Both the position numbers and the translations under genes were made by a program. Source: Clostridia bacterium (GTDB lineage Bacteria; Bacillota; Clostridia; Christensenellales; Borkfalkiaceae). From it: a stretch of DNA of 50,782 nucleotides. The notes under the pieces were generated by a model, which saw nothing but the letters and a program-made list of their open reading frames with translations, did not search any database and had not been told where the DNA came from. Location: NCBI GenBank assembly GCA_017463105.1, contig JAFTPU010000005.1, forward strand, positions 1 through 50,782, in the 5' to 3' direction. Positions 23,281-32,421 of this stretch are shown in pieces. How positions within the stretch are numbered: the first letter of the stretch is position 1; each line of letters opens with the position of its first letter.

Positions 23281-24018
23281 TTACACTCCCTTTTTTGCGA
23301 GGAAACAAAGTCTGTCGCTCGTCGTTTTATCCTCGCCGAGATGTCCCTCGACGGCGAGCGGCGTGAAGCCCGCTTCTTTCAATGCGGAAACGATCTCTTC
23401 TTCCGTATAAATATATTGTACGTGCGTCTCGTCCGTGCGGGTAAACGCGCCGTCGGCGCGACGGGCGAACAGCGTCACGTCCATGATCGCCTTGTCTCCC
23501 TCGACGCGGTTGAAGGAAAGATAGGTGACGTCCTCCCGATCGTCGGCGCTTACAGTATTGGCAATTTTATTTTCAAACTTACGCGGCGAACTGATATCGA
23601 AAAGGAACACGCCGTTTTTCCCCAGCGCGCCCGCCACGTTTTTAAAAGCGGACGGCAATTTGTTTTTCGGTATATAATTGACGCAATCGTTGATCGCCGT
23701 CGCGAAATCGAACCGTTTCGGAGGCTTTTTCGCCGCAATGTCGCCGAGAATATATTCTCCGCGCGCGCCCTCCTTCAAGGCTTTCCGCTGTGCACAATCG
23801 AGCATTTGGGGAGAAACGTCCATGCCCGTCATTCGATACCCCGCCCGCGTAAACGCACGGGTAAACCATCCGCCGCCGCAGCCGACGTCCAATCCGCTTT
23901 CGAGCGGGAAGGCTTTCAGCTTCGAAATTAAATACTGCGACCAATTTTCATAGCCGCAGTCGTCGTTTAAATATTCAAACCATTCGGCAAGATTCGTATA
24001 CGCCGCTGTGTCAGACAT
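23281..24018 (-). CDS. Class I SAM-dependent methyltransferase
   Basis: 245 residues. Motif I, LDVGCGGGWFTRAFTRAGYRMTGMDVS, binds S-adenosylmethionine; FDFATAINDCVNYI is motif II, and GVFLFDISSPRKFENKIAN follows. The C-terminal half is rich in beta strands, as in the Methyltransf_11/25 group of small-molecule methylases. AAAGGAA stands before the ATG. It lies between a membrane protein gene and hslO in a leftward cluster. The substrate cannot be inferred. Confidence 0.88.
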   Translation of the reverse strand: MSDTAAYTNLAEWFEYLNDDCGYENWSQYLISKLKAFPLESGLDVGCGGGWFTRAFTRAGYRMTGMDVSPQMLDCAQRKALKEGARGEYILGDIAAKKPPKRFDFATAINDCVNYIPKNKLPSAFKNVAGALGKNGVFLFDISSPRKFENKIANTVSADDREDVTYLSFNRVEGDKAIMDVTLFARRADGAFTRTDETHVQYIYTEEEIVSALKEAGFTPLAVEGHLGEDKTTSDRLCFLAKKGV

Positions 24019-24047
24019 ATTTATTTCCTTTGCTTTTATTCCGCATA

Positions 24048-25343
24048 TTACTGCCCGAGCAATTTGGGCGGTTTGCGCTTTTTCTTCTTTCCGTTCTTGT
24101 CCACTTCGTCCTGAAGCGCCTTTTCGCGTTCCTCGAACTGTTTGTTGTATTCCACGTAACGGATATCGTTCTTATGCTCTTCTGCGTACGCTTCGGAATC
24201 CTCGACGATATTCTGCTTGCTGTCACGCAAGCGTTTCAGATCCTCACGCGTGAACGCCGCGGGCAATTCGTAGACCTGCAACGAGTCGTCGATGGGTTTG
24301 ATCGGGCGTGCCACGAGCTTGGATTTTCCGTAGGAAAGGAGCGTGCGCTGATATTCGATCGCCGCCGCGCTGTCGTCGCCCGTAAGCGTAGGCGAGCCGT
24401 CCTTATTATAGATACCTCTGCCCACCTTCGCGCCTTCGATCTTCGGGTTGATATATTTATCGAATACCCACTGCGCGAAATCGAGCCAAACGAGAAGCGC
24501 GTACGCAAGCCCGAACAGCAGCACGAGTATCACCGCGACGACCGTGAACAACGAACCGCCGAGCAGGAACAGTGCGAACGGAATCAAAGCGATCACGCCG
24601 AAAAACACCGTCTGCGGAAGCGTACCGATCGTAAGCAGGAATGCGTTTCTTACCATCGCGAAGAATTTGAATTTATAGTTTACGCCGAGCGCGATCATCC
24701 AAAGGGACATCATCGCCGCCAGCAAGAGCAAAATATAGCTGATCACCTGCGATATGCGCATCCAAACGGTCTGCCCCGTCGAAAGAGCGCCCGCCGCGAT
24801 CGTGAAGTCGGCGAGATTGATCATCGAGCCGCAGAGCGCAAGCACCACGCAGAAGAAAAGACAGGTCTGCAACGCGTTTTTATAATTGAGCCTGATCCCG
24901 CGCCAAAAATCGTTCGAAACGAAAATACCTTCCGTCCAAACCATATTACGGATAACGTACATGCCGCCCGAAAGCCCGAGAGCCGCGATAAACGCCGTAA
25001 GGACAAGCCCGATATAAAGTATGAAATTATTGCTCATTACAAGGCTTTCCGCCAATCCCGGTTGCAAGGGCGCGGCGGGATAACCGACGCCGAGGTTTGC
25101 GCCGAAAGGATATAAAAGCCCGTTGCTTTCCGCCATCAATACGCGCAGGACCACGACGAGAATAAGCGGGATAAAGAAAAGCAAGGTCAATAAATTCACC
25201 TTGACGATCTTGCCGAAGTTACCCTTGAATATATCCCAAAAAAGTTGCCAGCGATTGGTGGGCAGCGTGCTTCTCGCGTACTCCTCGCTTCTTTCCTTCC
25301 CTTCGAGAAGGCGGGTGATGAGCCCTTTCTTTTGTTGCGCCAT
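24048..25343 (-). CDS. Polytopic membrane protein of unknown function
   Basis: 431 residues. About six hydrophobic helices lie between residues 45 and 290, the first being KVNLLTLLFFIPLILVVVL. A long, charged cytoplasmic tail (about residues 290-431) ends in a lysine-rich run. The N-terminus, with TNRWQLFWDIFKGNFGKIVKVNLLTLLFFIP, resembles DUF624-type proteins found in clostridia, but the match is not firm. GGGAG precedes the ATG and a sigma-A promoter lies at 25377-25405. First gene of the leftward cluster ending at spoIVA. Confidence 0.7.
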   Translation of the reverse strand: MAQQKKGLITRLLEGKERSEEYARSTLPTNRWQLFWDIFKGNFGKIVKVNLLTLLFFIPLILVVVLRVLMAESNGLLYPFGANLGVGYPAAPLQPGLAESLVMSNNFILYIGLVLTAFIAALGLSGGMYVIRNMVWTEGIFVSNDFWRGIRLNYKNALQTCLFFCVVLALCGSMINLADFTIAAGALSTGQTVWMRISQVISYILLLLAAMMSLWMIALGVNYKFKFFAMVRNAFLLTIGTLPQTVFFGVIALIPFALFLLGGSLFTVVAVILVLLFGLAYALLVWLDFAQWVFDKYINPKIEGAKVGRGIYNKDGSPTLTGDDSAAAIEYQRTLLSYGKSKLVARPIKPIDDSLQVYELPAAFTREDLKRLRDSKQNIVEDSEAYAEEHKNDIRYVEYNKQFEEREKALQDEVDKNGKKKKRKPPKLLGQ

Positions 25344-25376
25344 TGAAATTCTCCCGATTCGATTTTATAATACGGT

Positions 25377-25405
25377 AATATATACCACCTTTTTTCCGAT
25401 TCCAA
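25377..25405 (-). promoter_or_regulatory. Sigma-A promoter of the membrane protein-hslO-TPR cluster
   Basis: Minus strand -35 TTGGAA (25400-25405), a 17-nt spacer and -10 TATATT (25377-25382). The remaining 150 bp up to the riboswitch promoter are AT-rich with no other feature I can support. Confidence 0.55.
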
Positions 25406-25561
25406 ACGCCGCGCGCGAAAAAAAGTTTGCGTACGGGAAACCGTCCTCTCTATTTTACTACAAAATTGTGATTATTTCAAGGAATTTTCGAAAAAATTTG
25501 AAATAAAATTCCCGCCGCGTCAATTTTTTTTCCGCAAGCGTAAAAAACAGCCGTAAAATCT

Positions 25562-25590
25562 TTGACTTTTCCCCTTTTATGTGATACAAT
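25562..25590 (+). promoter_or_regulatory. Sigma-A promoter of the lysine-biosynthesis operon
   Basis: -35 TTGACT (25562-25567), a 17-nt spacer and -10 TACAAT (25585-25590). Transcription should start at about 25597, exactly at the first paired base of the riboswitch. Confidence 0.85.
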
Positions 25591-25596
25591 AAAAAC

Positions 25597-25776
25597 GCTG
25601 AATAGAGGAGCGGGTGAACATCAGTACCCCTCAGCCGAGCGCATCGGGGACGGTCGCGCGTTTGTAGGCGAGGGCGAAAGGGTATCTCCGCCGAAGTGCG
25701 TTTTTCGTTCCCTTACGCGCTGGGCATACGGGAGAACACCCGTATGACTGTCACCGTCCAGTGAAGCACTTTCGGC
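25597..25776 (+). promoter_or_regulatory. Lysine riboswitch (L box)
   Basis: The conserved landmarks occur in the right order: AGAGGAGCG near the 5' end, AGTA, GCGAAAGGG, CCGCCGAAG, GCTGGGCA and GACTGTCACCG. Outer stem P1 is GCTGAA (25597-25602) with TTCGGC (25771-25776). Lysine binding normally favours a downstream terminator, and one is present at 25817-25842, before asd. The RNA senses the end product of the pathway encoded downstream. Confidence 0.93.
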
Positions 25777-25816
25777 TTATGAAATTCCCGTAAAAGGAAT
25801 TCCGATTTGCTTTTTC

Positions 25817-25842
25817 AAGACGGTAAGTCCGTCTTTTATTTT
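25817..25842 (+). terminator. Riboswitch-controlled intrinsic terminator
   Basis: AAGACGG, a 5-nt loop and CCGTCTT followed by TTATTTTT. It lies 44 nt before the asd start. A competing small stem, AATTCC/GGAATT (25781-25804), stands between it and the aptamer and may belong to the switching structure. Confidence 0.8.
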
Positions 25843-25885
25843 TACTTCGTTACAAATTTTTCCAACAAATAAGGAGATTATTATT

Positions 25886-26965
25886 ATGAAACAATTTAAC
25901 GTAGGCGTTATCGGCGCGACGGGTATGGTCGGACAGAGATTTATGCTTCTGCTCGAAAACCACCCTTGGTTCAACGTGACGGTGCTCGCGGCGTCCGCAC
26001 GCTCCGCAGGCAAGACCTATGCGGAAGCGGTCGGCGAAAAATGGGCGTTCGATTGCGCTATGCCCGAAAAATACCGTTCCATGAGCGTTATGGACGCGGA
26101 AGCGGATATCGACGAGATCGCAAAGAAAGTCGATTTCGTGTTCTGCGCCGTCAATATGGATAAAGCAAAGATCCGCGCGCTGGAAGAAGCGTATGCAAAA
26201 AAGGAAGTGCCCGTCGTTTCCAACAACTCGGCGCACCGCTTTACCGCGGACGTCCCGATGGTCATTCCCGAGATCAACCCCGAGCATATCGAGGTGATCG
26301 CCTCGCAAAAAGCGCGTCTTGGCACCAAGCGCGGCTTCATCGCGGTAAAATCGAATTGCTCGCTGCAATCGTACGTGCCCCTTCTGCACCCGCTGAAGGC
26401 GTTCGGAATCAAGCAAGCGGCGGTCTGCACCTATCAGGCGATCAGCGGCGCAGGCAAAACGTTCAAGACCATGCCCGAGATCCTCGACAACGTGATCCCC
26501 TATATCGGGGGCGAGGAAGAAAAGAGCGAGAAAGAACCGCTCAAGATCTGGGGCAAGCTCGAAAACGGCGAGATCGTTTCGGCGGAAGGTCCTTCGATCA
26601 CGGCGCAATGTCTGCGCGTGCCCGTCTCCGACGGACATACGGCGGCGGTGTTCGTAAGCTTTGAAAAGAAGCCCTCGAAAGAGGAGATACTCTCCGCGTG
26701 GGCAAATTATGCGGGCGTTCCGCAGGAATTGAAGCTTCCCTCCGCTCCCGCGCAGTTTATCCGTTATTTCGAAGAGGATAACCGTCCGCAAGCGAAGCTG
26801 GACAGAATGGAAGGCAACGGCATGAGCGTAACGGCGGGTCGGCTCCGCGAGGACACCGTATTCGATTATAAATTCGTGGGACTTTCTCACAACACCCTCC
26901 GCGGCGCGGCGGGCGGCGCGGTGCTTCTTGCCGAGCTTCTTGCGGCGAAGGGGTATTTCGACTGA
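25886..26965 (+). CDS. asd: Aspartate-semialdehyde dehydrogenase (archaeal/fungal-type)
   Basis: A 359-residue enzyme that reduces aspartyl phosphate to aspartate semialdehyde, the branch point of the lysine and threonine pathways. The NADP loop is [14 protein letters not shown] (residues 6-19); the catalytic cysteine is in [12 protein letters not shown], with [12 protein letters not shown] and [14 protein letters not shown] after it. The cysteine context and length match the archaeal/fungal-type branch, not the classical bacterial one. AAGGAG lies before the ATG. It heads asd-dapA-dapB under the lysine riboswitch. Confidence 0.96.
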   Translation: MKQFNVGVIGATGMVGQRFMLLLENHPWFNVTVLAASARSAGKTYAEAVGEKWAFDCAMPEKYRSMSVMDAEADIDEIAKKVDFVFCAVNMDKAKIRALEEAYAKKEVPVVSNNSAHRFTADVPMVIPEINPEHIEVIASQKARLGTKRGFIAVKSNCSLQSYVPLLHPLKAFGIKQAAVCTYQAISGAGKTFKTMPEILDNVIPYIGGEEEKSEKEPLKIWGKLENGEIVSAEGPSITAQCLRVPVSDGHTAAVFVSFEKKPSKEEILSAWANYAGVPQELKLPSAPAQFIRYFEEDNRPQAKLDRMEGNGMSVTAGRLREDTVFDYKFVGLSHNTLRGAAGGAVLLAELLAAKGYFD

Positions 26966-27017
26966 GCTTCACAAATCGGTTGAAAAACGAATAGTATAAA
27001 CAAGGGAGCGTAAATAT

Positions 27018-27908
27018 ATGAAAGGATTTTTCAAAGGGAGCGCTACGGCACTCATTACCCCGTTTTGCGAAACGGGCGTAAACTACGGCGTTTTAGACGA
27101 GCTGATCGAATATCAGATCGCAGGCGGCACGGACGCGATCGTGTTTTTAGGCACGACGGGCGAGCCGTCCACGATGACGTTCGAGGAAGAACACGTCCTT
27201 ATGGAATACGCCGTAAAGAAAGTAAACGGCAGAGCGAAAGTCATTTTCGGTTGCGGAAGCAATTGTACGGCAGACGCGGTGATGACGGCGAAAGCGGCGC
27301 AAAGCTTCGGGGCGGACGGTCTACTTGCCGTGACCCCCTATTATAACAAATGCACGCAAAACGGTCTCGTCGCCTATTACAAGGCGATCTGCGAGGCGGT
27401 ATCCATCCCCGTGATCGCATACAACGTACCCGGTCGTACGGGCGTAGAGATACAGCCCGCCACCATGGCGAAGATCGCGGAGATCCCGAATATCGCGGGT
27501 ATTAAGGACGCGGGCGGCAATATGAGCAAGACGATGGAAACGCTTCGCCTCGTACGCGAAAAATGCGACGTGTACTCGGGCGAGGACGCGCTGAACTTCC
27601 CGATCCTTGCGGTCGGCGGCGCGGGCGTGATCTCGGTCGTATCCAATATCGCGCCGAAGGAAGTGAAAGCCCTTTGCACGCTGGTTTCGGAAAATAAGCT
27701 TGCGGAAGCGGCGGCGTTAAACGATAAGCTTCTCCCCCTCGCGAACGCTTGCTTCGTGGAGGTAAATCCTATCCCTGTGAAAGAGGCGGTGAACCTGCTT
27801 GGCTTTAACGCGGGCGCGCCCCGCGCTCCCCTCACCGCTATGGAGCCGCAGAACCGTGAAAAGCTGATCGCGGCAATGCAAAATTTCGGTTTGGAGATCA
27901 AGGCGTAA
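27018..27908 (+). CDS. dapA: 4-hydroxy-tetrahydrodipicolinate synthase
   Basis: A 296-residue TIM-barrel aldolase that condenses pyruvate with aspartate semialdehyde, the first committed lysine and dipicolinate step. FLGTTGEPSTM, TPYYNKCTQNGL, the catalytic tyrosine in AYNVPGRTGVE, and the Schiff-base lysine in IAGIKDAGGNM are all present. The usual GTTGESPT reads GTTGEPST. Its product also feeds spore dipicolinate, fitting an endospore former. The stop overlaps the dapB start by one base. Confidence 0.96.
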   Translation: MKGFFKGSATALITPFCETGVNYGVLDELIEYQIAGGTDAIVFLGTTGEPSTMTFEEEHVLMEYAVKKVNGRAKVIFGCGSNCTADAVMTAKAAQSFGADGLLAVTPYYNKCTQNGLVAYYKAICEAVSIPVIAYNVPGRTGVEIQPATMAKIAEIPNIAGIKDAGGNMSKTMETLRLVREKCDVYSGEDALNFPILAVGGAGVISVVSNIAPKEVKALCTLVSENKLAEAAALNDKLLPLANACFVEVNPIPVKEAVNLLGFNAGAPRAPLTAMEPQNREKLIAAMQNFGLEIKA

Positions 27909-28672
27909 TGAAAACGAGAATCATACTTTGCGGCGCATGCGGTAAAATGGGCGGAAACGTCCTCTCTCTGCTTGCGGAAGATAACGAAGCGGTTGCCGTT
28001 TGCGGCGTCGATCTGTACCCCAAGGAGATCGGCGTACCCGTTTACAAGCGTTTTGCCGATATTAAGGAAGAAGCGGACGTGATCGTCGACTTTTCGTCGG
28101 CGGAAAACCTCGCCGAACGACTGGAATATGCAAAAACGCACAAATTGGGTATCGTGCTTGCCTCGACGGGCTTCACTTCGGACGACCTCGCGCTGATCGA
28201 CGAATACGCGAAATCGGTCGCGATCTTCAAAACGGCGAATCTGTCTTTGGGCGTAAACCTTATGGAAGCCCTTATAAAGACGGCGGCAAGCGTGCTCAGC
28301 GATAACTTTGACGTGGAGATCATCGAACGGCACCACAACCTGAAAAAGGACGCGCCCAGCGGTACGGCGTTGATGTTGGCAGACGCGGTGAACGCGGCGT
28401 TTGAAGAAAAGAAAAACATCGTAAACGGTCGCGAGGGTATTGTGGGCGCGAGAACGAAAAACGAGATCGGTATGCATGCCGTGCGCGGCGGCACGATCGT
28501 CGGCGAACACGAAGTCATGTTTGCGGGCGAGGACGAGATCATTACCATTTCGCACAGTGCAAGATCGAAGCGGGCCTTTGCGGTCGGCGCGATCCGCGCG
28601 GCGAAGTTCCTGAAAGGAAAAGCGGCGGGCAGGTACGAGATGAAAGACCTTTTAGCCGAAGAAAACAAATAA
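27908..28672 (+). CDS. dapB: 4-hydroxy-tetrahydrodipicolinate reductase
   Basis: A 254-residue reductase. The NAD(P) loop is CGACGKMGGNV (near residue 8), followed by VDFSSAENL, STGFTSDD and the catalytic signature ERHHNLKKDAPSGTAL. The C-terminus has AVGAIRAAKFL before GRYEMKDLL. It overlaps dapA (TAATG-type junction) and ends the riboswitch-controlled operon. Confidence 0.96.
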   Translation: MKTRIILCGACGKMGGNVLSLLAEDNEAVAVCGVDLYPKEIGVPVYKRFADIKEEADVIVDFSSAENLAERLEYAKTHKLGIVLASTGFTSDDLALIDEYAKSVAIFKTANLSLGVNLMEALIKTAASVLSDNFDVEIIERHHNLKKDAPSGTALMLADAVNAAFEEKKNIVNGREGIVGARTKNEIGMHAVRGGTIVGEHEVMFAGEDEIITISHSARSKRAFAVGAIRAAKFLKGKAAGRYEMKDLLAEENK

Positions 28673-28679
28673 AAAATTA

Positions 28680-28712
28680 TTCCCGACTTGGTTCACAAGT
28701 CGGGAATTTTTT
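28680..28712. terminator. Intrinsic terminator after dapB
   Basis: TTCCCGACTTG pairs with CAAGTCGGGAA over 11 bp, loop GTTCA, then six T residues. The opposite strand also has a partial T run, so it may serve gltX as well. Confidence 0.9.
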
Positions 28713-28721
28713 ATGCCAAAT

Positions 28722-30362
28722 TTAAAGGTTTTCGATCGCTTTTTCCAAACGGGCGAGGGTCCTGTCTTTGCCCAAAATCTGCATGATCGTCCAAAGATCG
28801 GGAGTGTTCGCAAGTCCCGTCGTGGCGATCCGCAGCATTTCCGCTACGTCGGAAACGTTGCCGGGATAATTTTCGGGGTTCGCTTTATACGCTTTCATAT
28901 CCGTCGCAAAGCCGTTCTCTCCCGCCACCGCTTTCACTTTCTCGAACCATACCGAACAATCGTCCGCATAGTCGTAAACCGCTTTAAAACCTTGCAATAT
29001 CTCTTTTACCGCATCGTTTTCGAAACGGTAAGCGTATTCGGGCTTGAACGTGTCGTCGAAGAAATACGAGATCATCTCCACCGCTTGCTTCGCGCAAACG
29101 AAGTCCTTTCTCCGCTTTTTGCCTCCGATACCCATACACAGCACGAGTACCTTGCAAAGATACTCTTTATCCGCGAAATACGCTTTCTGCTCGTCTGTGC
29201 CGAACTCATCCGCCCAACCCTTCAGGAAATCGTACATTTCCGTTTCCGAAAGCTTCGACATATAGGTTTTGGAAATGTCGTTCAGCTTCAGAATATCGAA
29301 CAGCGCGCCGCTCTTGCCCATTTTGCCGATAGAATATTTAAACTCGTCGATGGGTTTGTCGGGGAATTTCAACAGCCATTCCTCGAAATTGGAATTGAGC
29401 AGGGTCATCATATACGTGCGCACCGCCTCGGGGTGATAGCCCTGTTCGCGGTAATAATTGAGCGACGCTTCGGGGTCCTTACGCTTGGAAAGTTTACGGC
29501 GCGTTTCCCCGTCGATCTTTTGAATGGAACAGTTATGACCGTACTTGGGCAAACGGAAACCGAGCACCTTGAAAAGCTCGATATGGATAGGCAAGGAGGA
29601 CAGCCATTCCTCGCCGCGGATCACAAGCGTCGTGCGCATGAAATGATCGTCGATCGCGTGCGCGAAATGGTACGTGGGGATCCCGTCCGATTTCAAAATA
29701 ACGACGTCCTGATTGTTTTCCGTCACCGTGATCTCGCCTTTCACCTCGTCGCGGAAGGTGTGTTTCACGTTCACGTCGCCTTGCGATCTCAAACGGATAA
29801 CGTACGGTTTGCCCGCCTTCAGGTTTTCGTATATCTCCTCTTCCGTAAGATTTCTGCATTTTGCAAACTCGCCGTAATACCCGGGCAAAAGCTTGTTCTC
29901 CGTCTGACGTTCGCGGGTCTTTTCGAGGTCCTCCTCCGTACAGAAGCAAGGGTATGCGAGCCCTTTCCTTATCAGCTCTTTTGCGTACGCGTGATAGATC
30001 TCCGCGCGTTGGCGTTGATAATAGGGACCGTATTCGCCGCAAAGGTCTGCGCCTTCGTCGAATTTCACGCCGAAATATTTAAGTGATTTGTGAATGACTT
30101 CCACCGCGCCCTCGACCTTGCGCTTCTCGTCCGTATCCTCGATACGGAGATAAAAAACGCCGCCGCTTTGGTGCGCGATACGCTCGTTTGCGAGCGCCAC
30201 ATACAAATTACCGATGTGCATAAAGCCCGTGGGGCTGGGTGCAAGGCGGGTTACCTGCGCGCCCTTTTCCAAGGCGCGTTCGGGGTAAAGCTTTTCATAC
30301 TCTTCGAGCGGTTTTACGTTTTCGTCGGGCACAAGCGCGTCCGCCAATTTATTCAGATCCAT
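28722..30362 (-). CDS. gltX: Glutamyl-tRNA synthetase
   Basis: A 546-residue class I synthetase. The HIGH motif reads PSPTGFMHIGNLY (about residues 43-55) and the KMSKS motif reads RKLSKRKDPE. Compared with most GluRS it carries about 35 extra N-terminal residues before the catalytic start TRLAPSPTG. The anticodon-binding helical domain is complete, ending LARLEKAIENL. It lies 34 bp after panE, the last gene of a long leftward run. Confidence 0.96.
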   Translation of the reverse strand: MDLNKLADALVPDENVKPLEEYEKLYPERALEKGAQVTRLAPSPTGFMHIGNLYVALANERIAHQSGGVFYLRIEDTDEKRKVEGAVEVIHKSLKYFGVKFDEGADLCGEYGPYYQRQRAEIYHAYAKELIRKGLAYPCFCTEEDLEKTRERQTENKLLPGYYGEFAKCRNLTEEEIYENLKAGKPYVIRLRSQGDVNVKHTFRDEVKGEITVTENNQDVVILKSDGIPTYHFAHAIDDHFMRTTLVIRGEEWLSSLPIHIELFKVLGFRLPKYGHNCSIQKIDGETRRKLSKRKDPEASLNYYREQGYHPEAVRTYMMTLLNSNFEEWLLKFPDKPIDEFKYSIGKMGKSGALFDILKLNDISKTYMSKLSETEMYDFLKGWADEFGTDEQKAYFADKEYLCKVLVLCMGIGGKKRRKDFVCAKQAVEMISYFFDDTFKPEYAYRFENDAVKEILQGFKAVYDYADDCSVWFEKVKAVAGENGFATDMKAYKANPENYPGNVSDVAEMLRIATTGLANTPDLWTIMQILGKDRTLARLEKAIENL

Positions 30363-30396
30363 ATCTATTTACCTTCTTTCTTTATTTTTCTTTTCG

Positions 30397-31449
30397 TTAG
30401 ATTTCGAAAAAATCCGTATTGCTATACGAGATTTCGTACAGTCCGTTTTCGATGCCGTGGACCAGCTCGACCACCTTTTCGCAAAGGGGCGTCGGCGTGC
30501 CCGTTTCCTTGCCCGTGCGCACCACCGCGCCGTTGATATAATCGATCTCGCATTTTCTGCCCGCCTGTACGTCCTTGAGCATGCCCGAAACGAGCTTTTT
30601 ATGCTTTTTCATGGCAATGGGCAACGCGAACAAGGCGAAGCGGGTTTTGAAAAAACTTCTGTTGCCGAGCAATTTCTGCATATCGTGCCCCTGCATTTTT
30701 TCAAGCGTTACGCCCGCGGCGTTCGCCACGTCCATACATTCCCGCAATATTCCGAGCGCGATCTTACGGGATTTTTTACGTTTGGCGATTTCGCCGAACG
30801 TACAGCCCGTTACGACCGAAAGTCCCGAAAACGCCGCGTTGATCGCAAGCTTGCTCCAGCGGGCGCCCGCGAGATTATCCGTAGCCTTTGCAAAATCGGG
30901 GTTGCCCGCCGCCTTGCCAGCATACGCTAAAATCTCCTTAAGCAACGCCGTTTTCGAATTGTCGTTCCGATACCCCGAAACCTGCATGCCCATACCGTCG
31001 AATTTGGAGGTCATCGCGACCCTGCCCCCGCCGATAAAGGTTGCCCCAAAGCTTGCGACCCCGCCGTAAGTGCGTTCCGCACCGACGATTTGCGCCACCG
31101 ATTTTTCGGGCAGACCGTTCTGAGTCGTTACCACCGCGCCGTCCTCTTTTAAATACGGCAATAAAAATTCGAGGATTTCGGCGTTGCTTTTCTGTTTGGT
31201 CATCAGAAAGATCACGTCGTATTTTTCCGTCATTTCCTTTGGCAAAAGCGCGGTAACCTTTACGGTGAGCTCAGTGCTTTCCGCTTCGCAAACGATCTGC
31301 GCGCCCTTTTCGTTCATGCCGTTCACGTGGTCGACGTTGCGGGTGATCAGGTGTACGTTTTTCAAGCCCCCGAGCGTTAAAAACGAGCCGAGTACCGTGC
31401 CCATCGCGCCCGCGCCGTAGATAGCGATCTTTGCGTTTTCAACCGTCAT
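30397..31449 (-). CDS. panE: Ketopantoate reductase family protein (PanE/ApbA)
   Basis: A 350-residue NADPH-dependent reductase of the 2-dehydropantoate 2-reductase family (pantothenate and CoA synthesis). The dinucleotide loop is IAIYGAGAMGTVLGS (residues 8-22). LMTKQ, TTQNGLPE, and the C-terminal NAAFSGLSVVTG and KCEIDYINGAVVRTGKETGTPTP follow, containing the conserved lysine and Asn-Gly. It is somewhat longer than typical (about 300-310). Its ATG overlaps the aroK stop by 4 bases (ATGA). Other panB/C/D genes are not in the window, so a related 2-oxoacid substrate is possible. Confidence 0.88.
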   Translation of the reverse strand: MTVENAKIAIYGAGAMGTVLGSFLTLGGLKNVHLITRNVDHVNGMNEKGAQIVCEAESTELTVKVTALLPKEMTEKYDVIFLMTKQKSNAEILEFLLPYLKEDGAVVTTQNGLPEKSVAQIVGAERTYGGVASFGATFIGGGRVAMTSKFDGMGMQVSGYRNDNSKTALLKEILAYAGKAAGNPDFAKATDNLAGARWSKLAINAAFSGLSVVTGCTFGEIAKRKKSRKIALGILRECMDVANAAGVTLEKMQGHDMQKLLGNRSFFKTRFALFALPIAMKKHKKLVSGMLKDVQAGRKCEIDYINGAVVRTGKETGTPTPLCEKVVELVHGIENGLYEISYSNTDFFEI

Positions 31450-31949
31450 TTTTGCACCGCCTTTTTCAGTTTCTCCGCCGCCTCGAGGACGGTCGCCCCG
31501 TCCAGCTCGACCGCGATATCGGCGTATTTTTCATACAGCGGAGTGCGTTCTTCGTACAGATCTTTGAGCGTAAACCCCTCTTTGAGCGCAACGCCGCGCG
31601 CTTTCAAATCGCCGAGTCGGCTTGCGATCGTCTCGTAAGAAAGCTTCAGATAGACGACCGTACCCATCGTTTTAAGCTTTTCCATTGCGGCTTCTCGATA
31701 GATCACGCTGCCGCCCGTAGCGATCACGCAACGGTCCGCGCAAAGCTCGGAATTGATCTTCGCTTCGATATCGAGAAAATTTTCTCTGCCCACCTCGGCG
31801 ATCAGTTCGTTGAGTCGTTTCCCCTCGCGGGCGACGATCACGCTGTCGCTGTCGATATAACCGTAACCGATCAGCTCGGAAAGCTCCGTGCCGATCGTCG
31901 TTTTGCCGCACCCCGGCATGCCGATCAAAATGATATTACCTTTTTTCAT
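31446..31949 (-). CDS. aroK: Shikimate kinase
   Basis: A 167-residue kinase of aromatic amino acid synthesis. The Walker A loop is LIGMPGCGKTTIGTEL. YIDSDSVIVAREG replaces the usual DxD segment; VIATGGSVIYR binds shikimate, and the lid has EERTPLYEKYADI. I start at the ATG at 31949 (GGAGAG upstream). A longer in-frame extension would overlap the nudix gene and reads as low-quality, Arg-rich sequence. Five bases separate it from the nudix gene and its stop overlaps panE. Confidence 0.93.
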   Translation of the reverse strand: MKKGNIILIGMPGCGKTTIGTELSELIGYGYIDSDSVIVAREGKRLNELIAEVGRENFLDIEAKINSELCADRCVIATGGSVIYREAAMEKLKTMGTVVYLKLSYETIASRLGDLKARGVALKEGFTLKDLYEERTPLYEKYADIAVELDGATVLEAAEKLKKAVQK

Positions 31950-31954
31950 ATTTT

Positions 31955-32356
31955 TTACTCTCCGAATACCCGTTTCAGGCTTTCCAATATTTCCGCGTCG
32001 GCGGGCGCCCAATCCGCGGGCTCCAGTTCGCGCGGGGCAAACCACGTATAGCTTTCGTGCTCGTTGAGGACGAACCCCGACAACATTTCACATTCGTACA
32101 ACCAAAGCGTGACGGTGAAATCGGGGTATTCGTGCGTATGGCTGGCATAGAGATTACCGACTCTGACCTTCAAATCGAGCTCTTCCTCCAGCTCCCGTTT
32201 CACGGCGTCCTCGCCGCGCTCGCCCGCTTCGATCTTGCCGCCCGGAAACTCGTATTTATGCGCGACGTATTTATACGGCGACTCGCCCCGTTTCGTGGCG
32301 AATATTTTACCGTTTTCAAACAACAGCGCCGCCGCGACTTGGATATGTTTTTTCAT
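31955..32356 (-). CDS. NUDIX hydrolase (MutT-like)
   Basis: 133 residues. The Nudix box runs GGKIEAGERGEDAVKRELEEEL (about residues 39-60, with GKIEAGE, REL and EEEL in register). KRGESPYKYVAHKYEFPG in front and the C-terminal ELEPADWAPADAEILESL are typical of MutT/8-oxo-dGTP diphosphatase relatives, which clean the nucleotide pool. Repeat copy 3 lies in the leader, just before the ATG. No other ribosome site is obvious, so the repeat may matter for its translation. Confidence 0.9.
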   Translation of the reverse strand: MKKHIQVAAALLFENGKIFATKRGESPYKYVAHKYEFPGGKIEAGERGEDAVKRELEEELDLKVRVGNLYASHTHEYPDFTVTLWLYECEMLSGFVLNEHESYTWFAPRELEPADWAPADAEILESLKRVFGE

Positions 32357-32357
32357 T

Positions 32358-32373
32358 TCAACGCGTACCTGCC
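32358..32373 (-). repeat. Dispersed CAGGTAYGCG repeat, copy 3 (nudix leader)
   Basis: Minus strand GGCAGGTACGCGTTGA immediately before the nudix ATG at 32356. The G run is reduced (CCTAGGCAGG instead of GGGGGCAGG). Confidence 0.65.
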
Positions 32374-32421
32374 TAGGTGTTTTTATGTTTCAACGCCGCA
32401 AAAGCGCAGCATATTCTTCGT

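Noticed and set aside
28625-28645. GGGCAGGTACG in dapB as a seventh copy of the dispersed repeat
   Set aside because: It encodes the conserved G-x-Y-x-M near the DapB C-terminus, is on the opposite strand and lacks the flanking G run and GCG.
31950-32045. Longer aroK starting at 32045
   Set aside because: The extra 32 residues overlap the nudix gene and are not kinase-like; MKKGNIILIGMPGCGK is the normal beginning.
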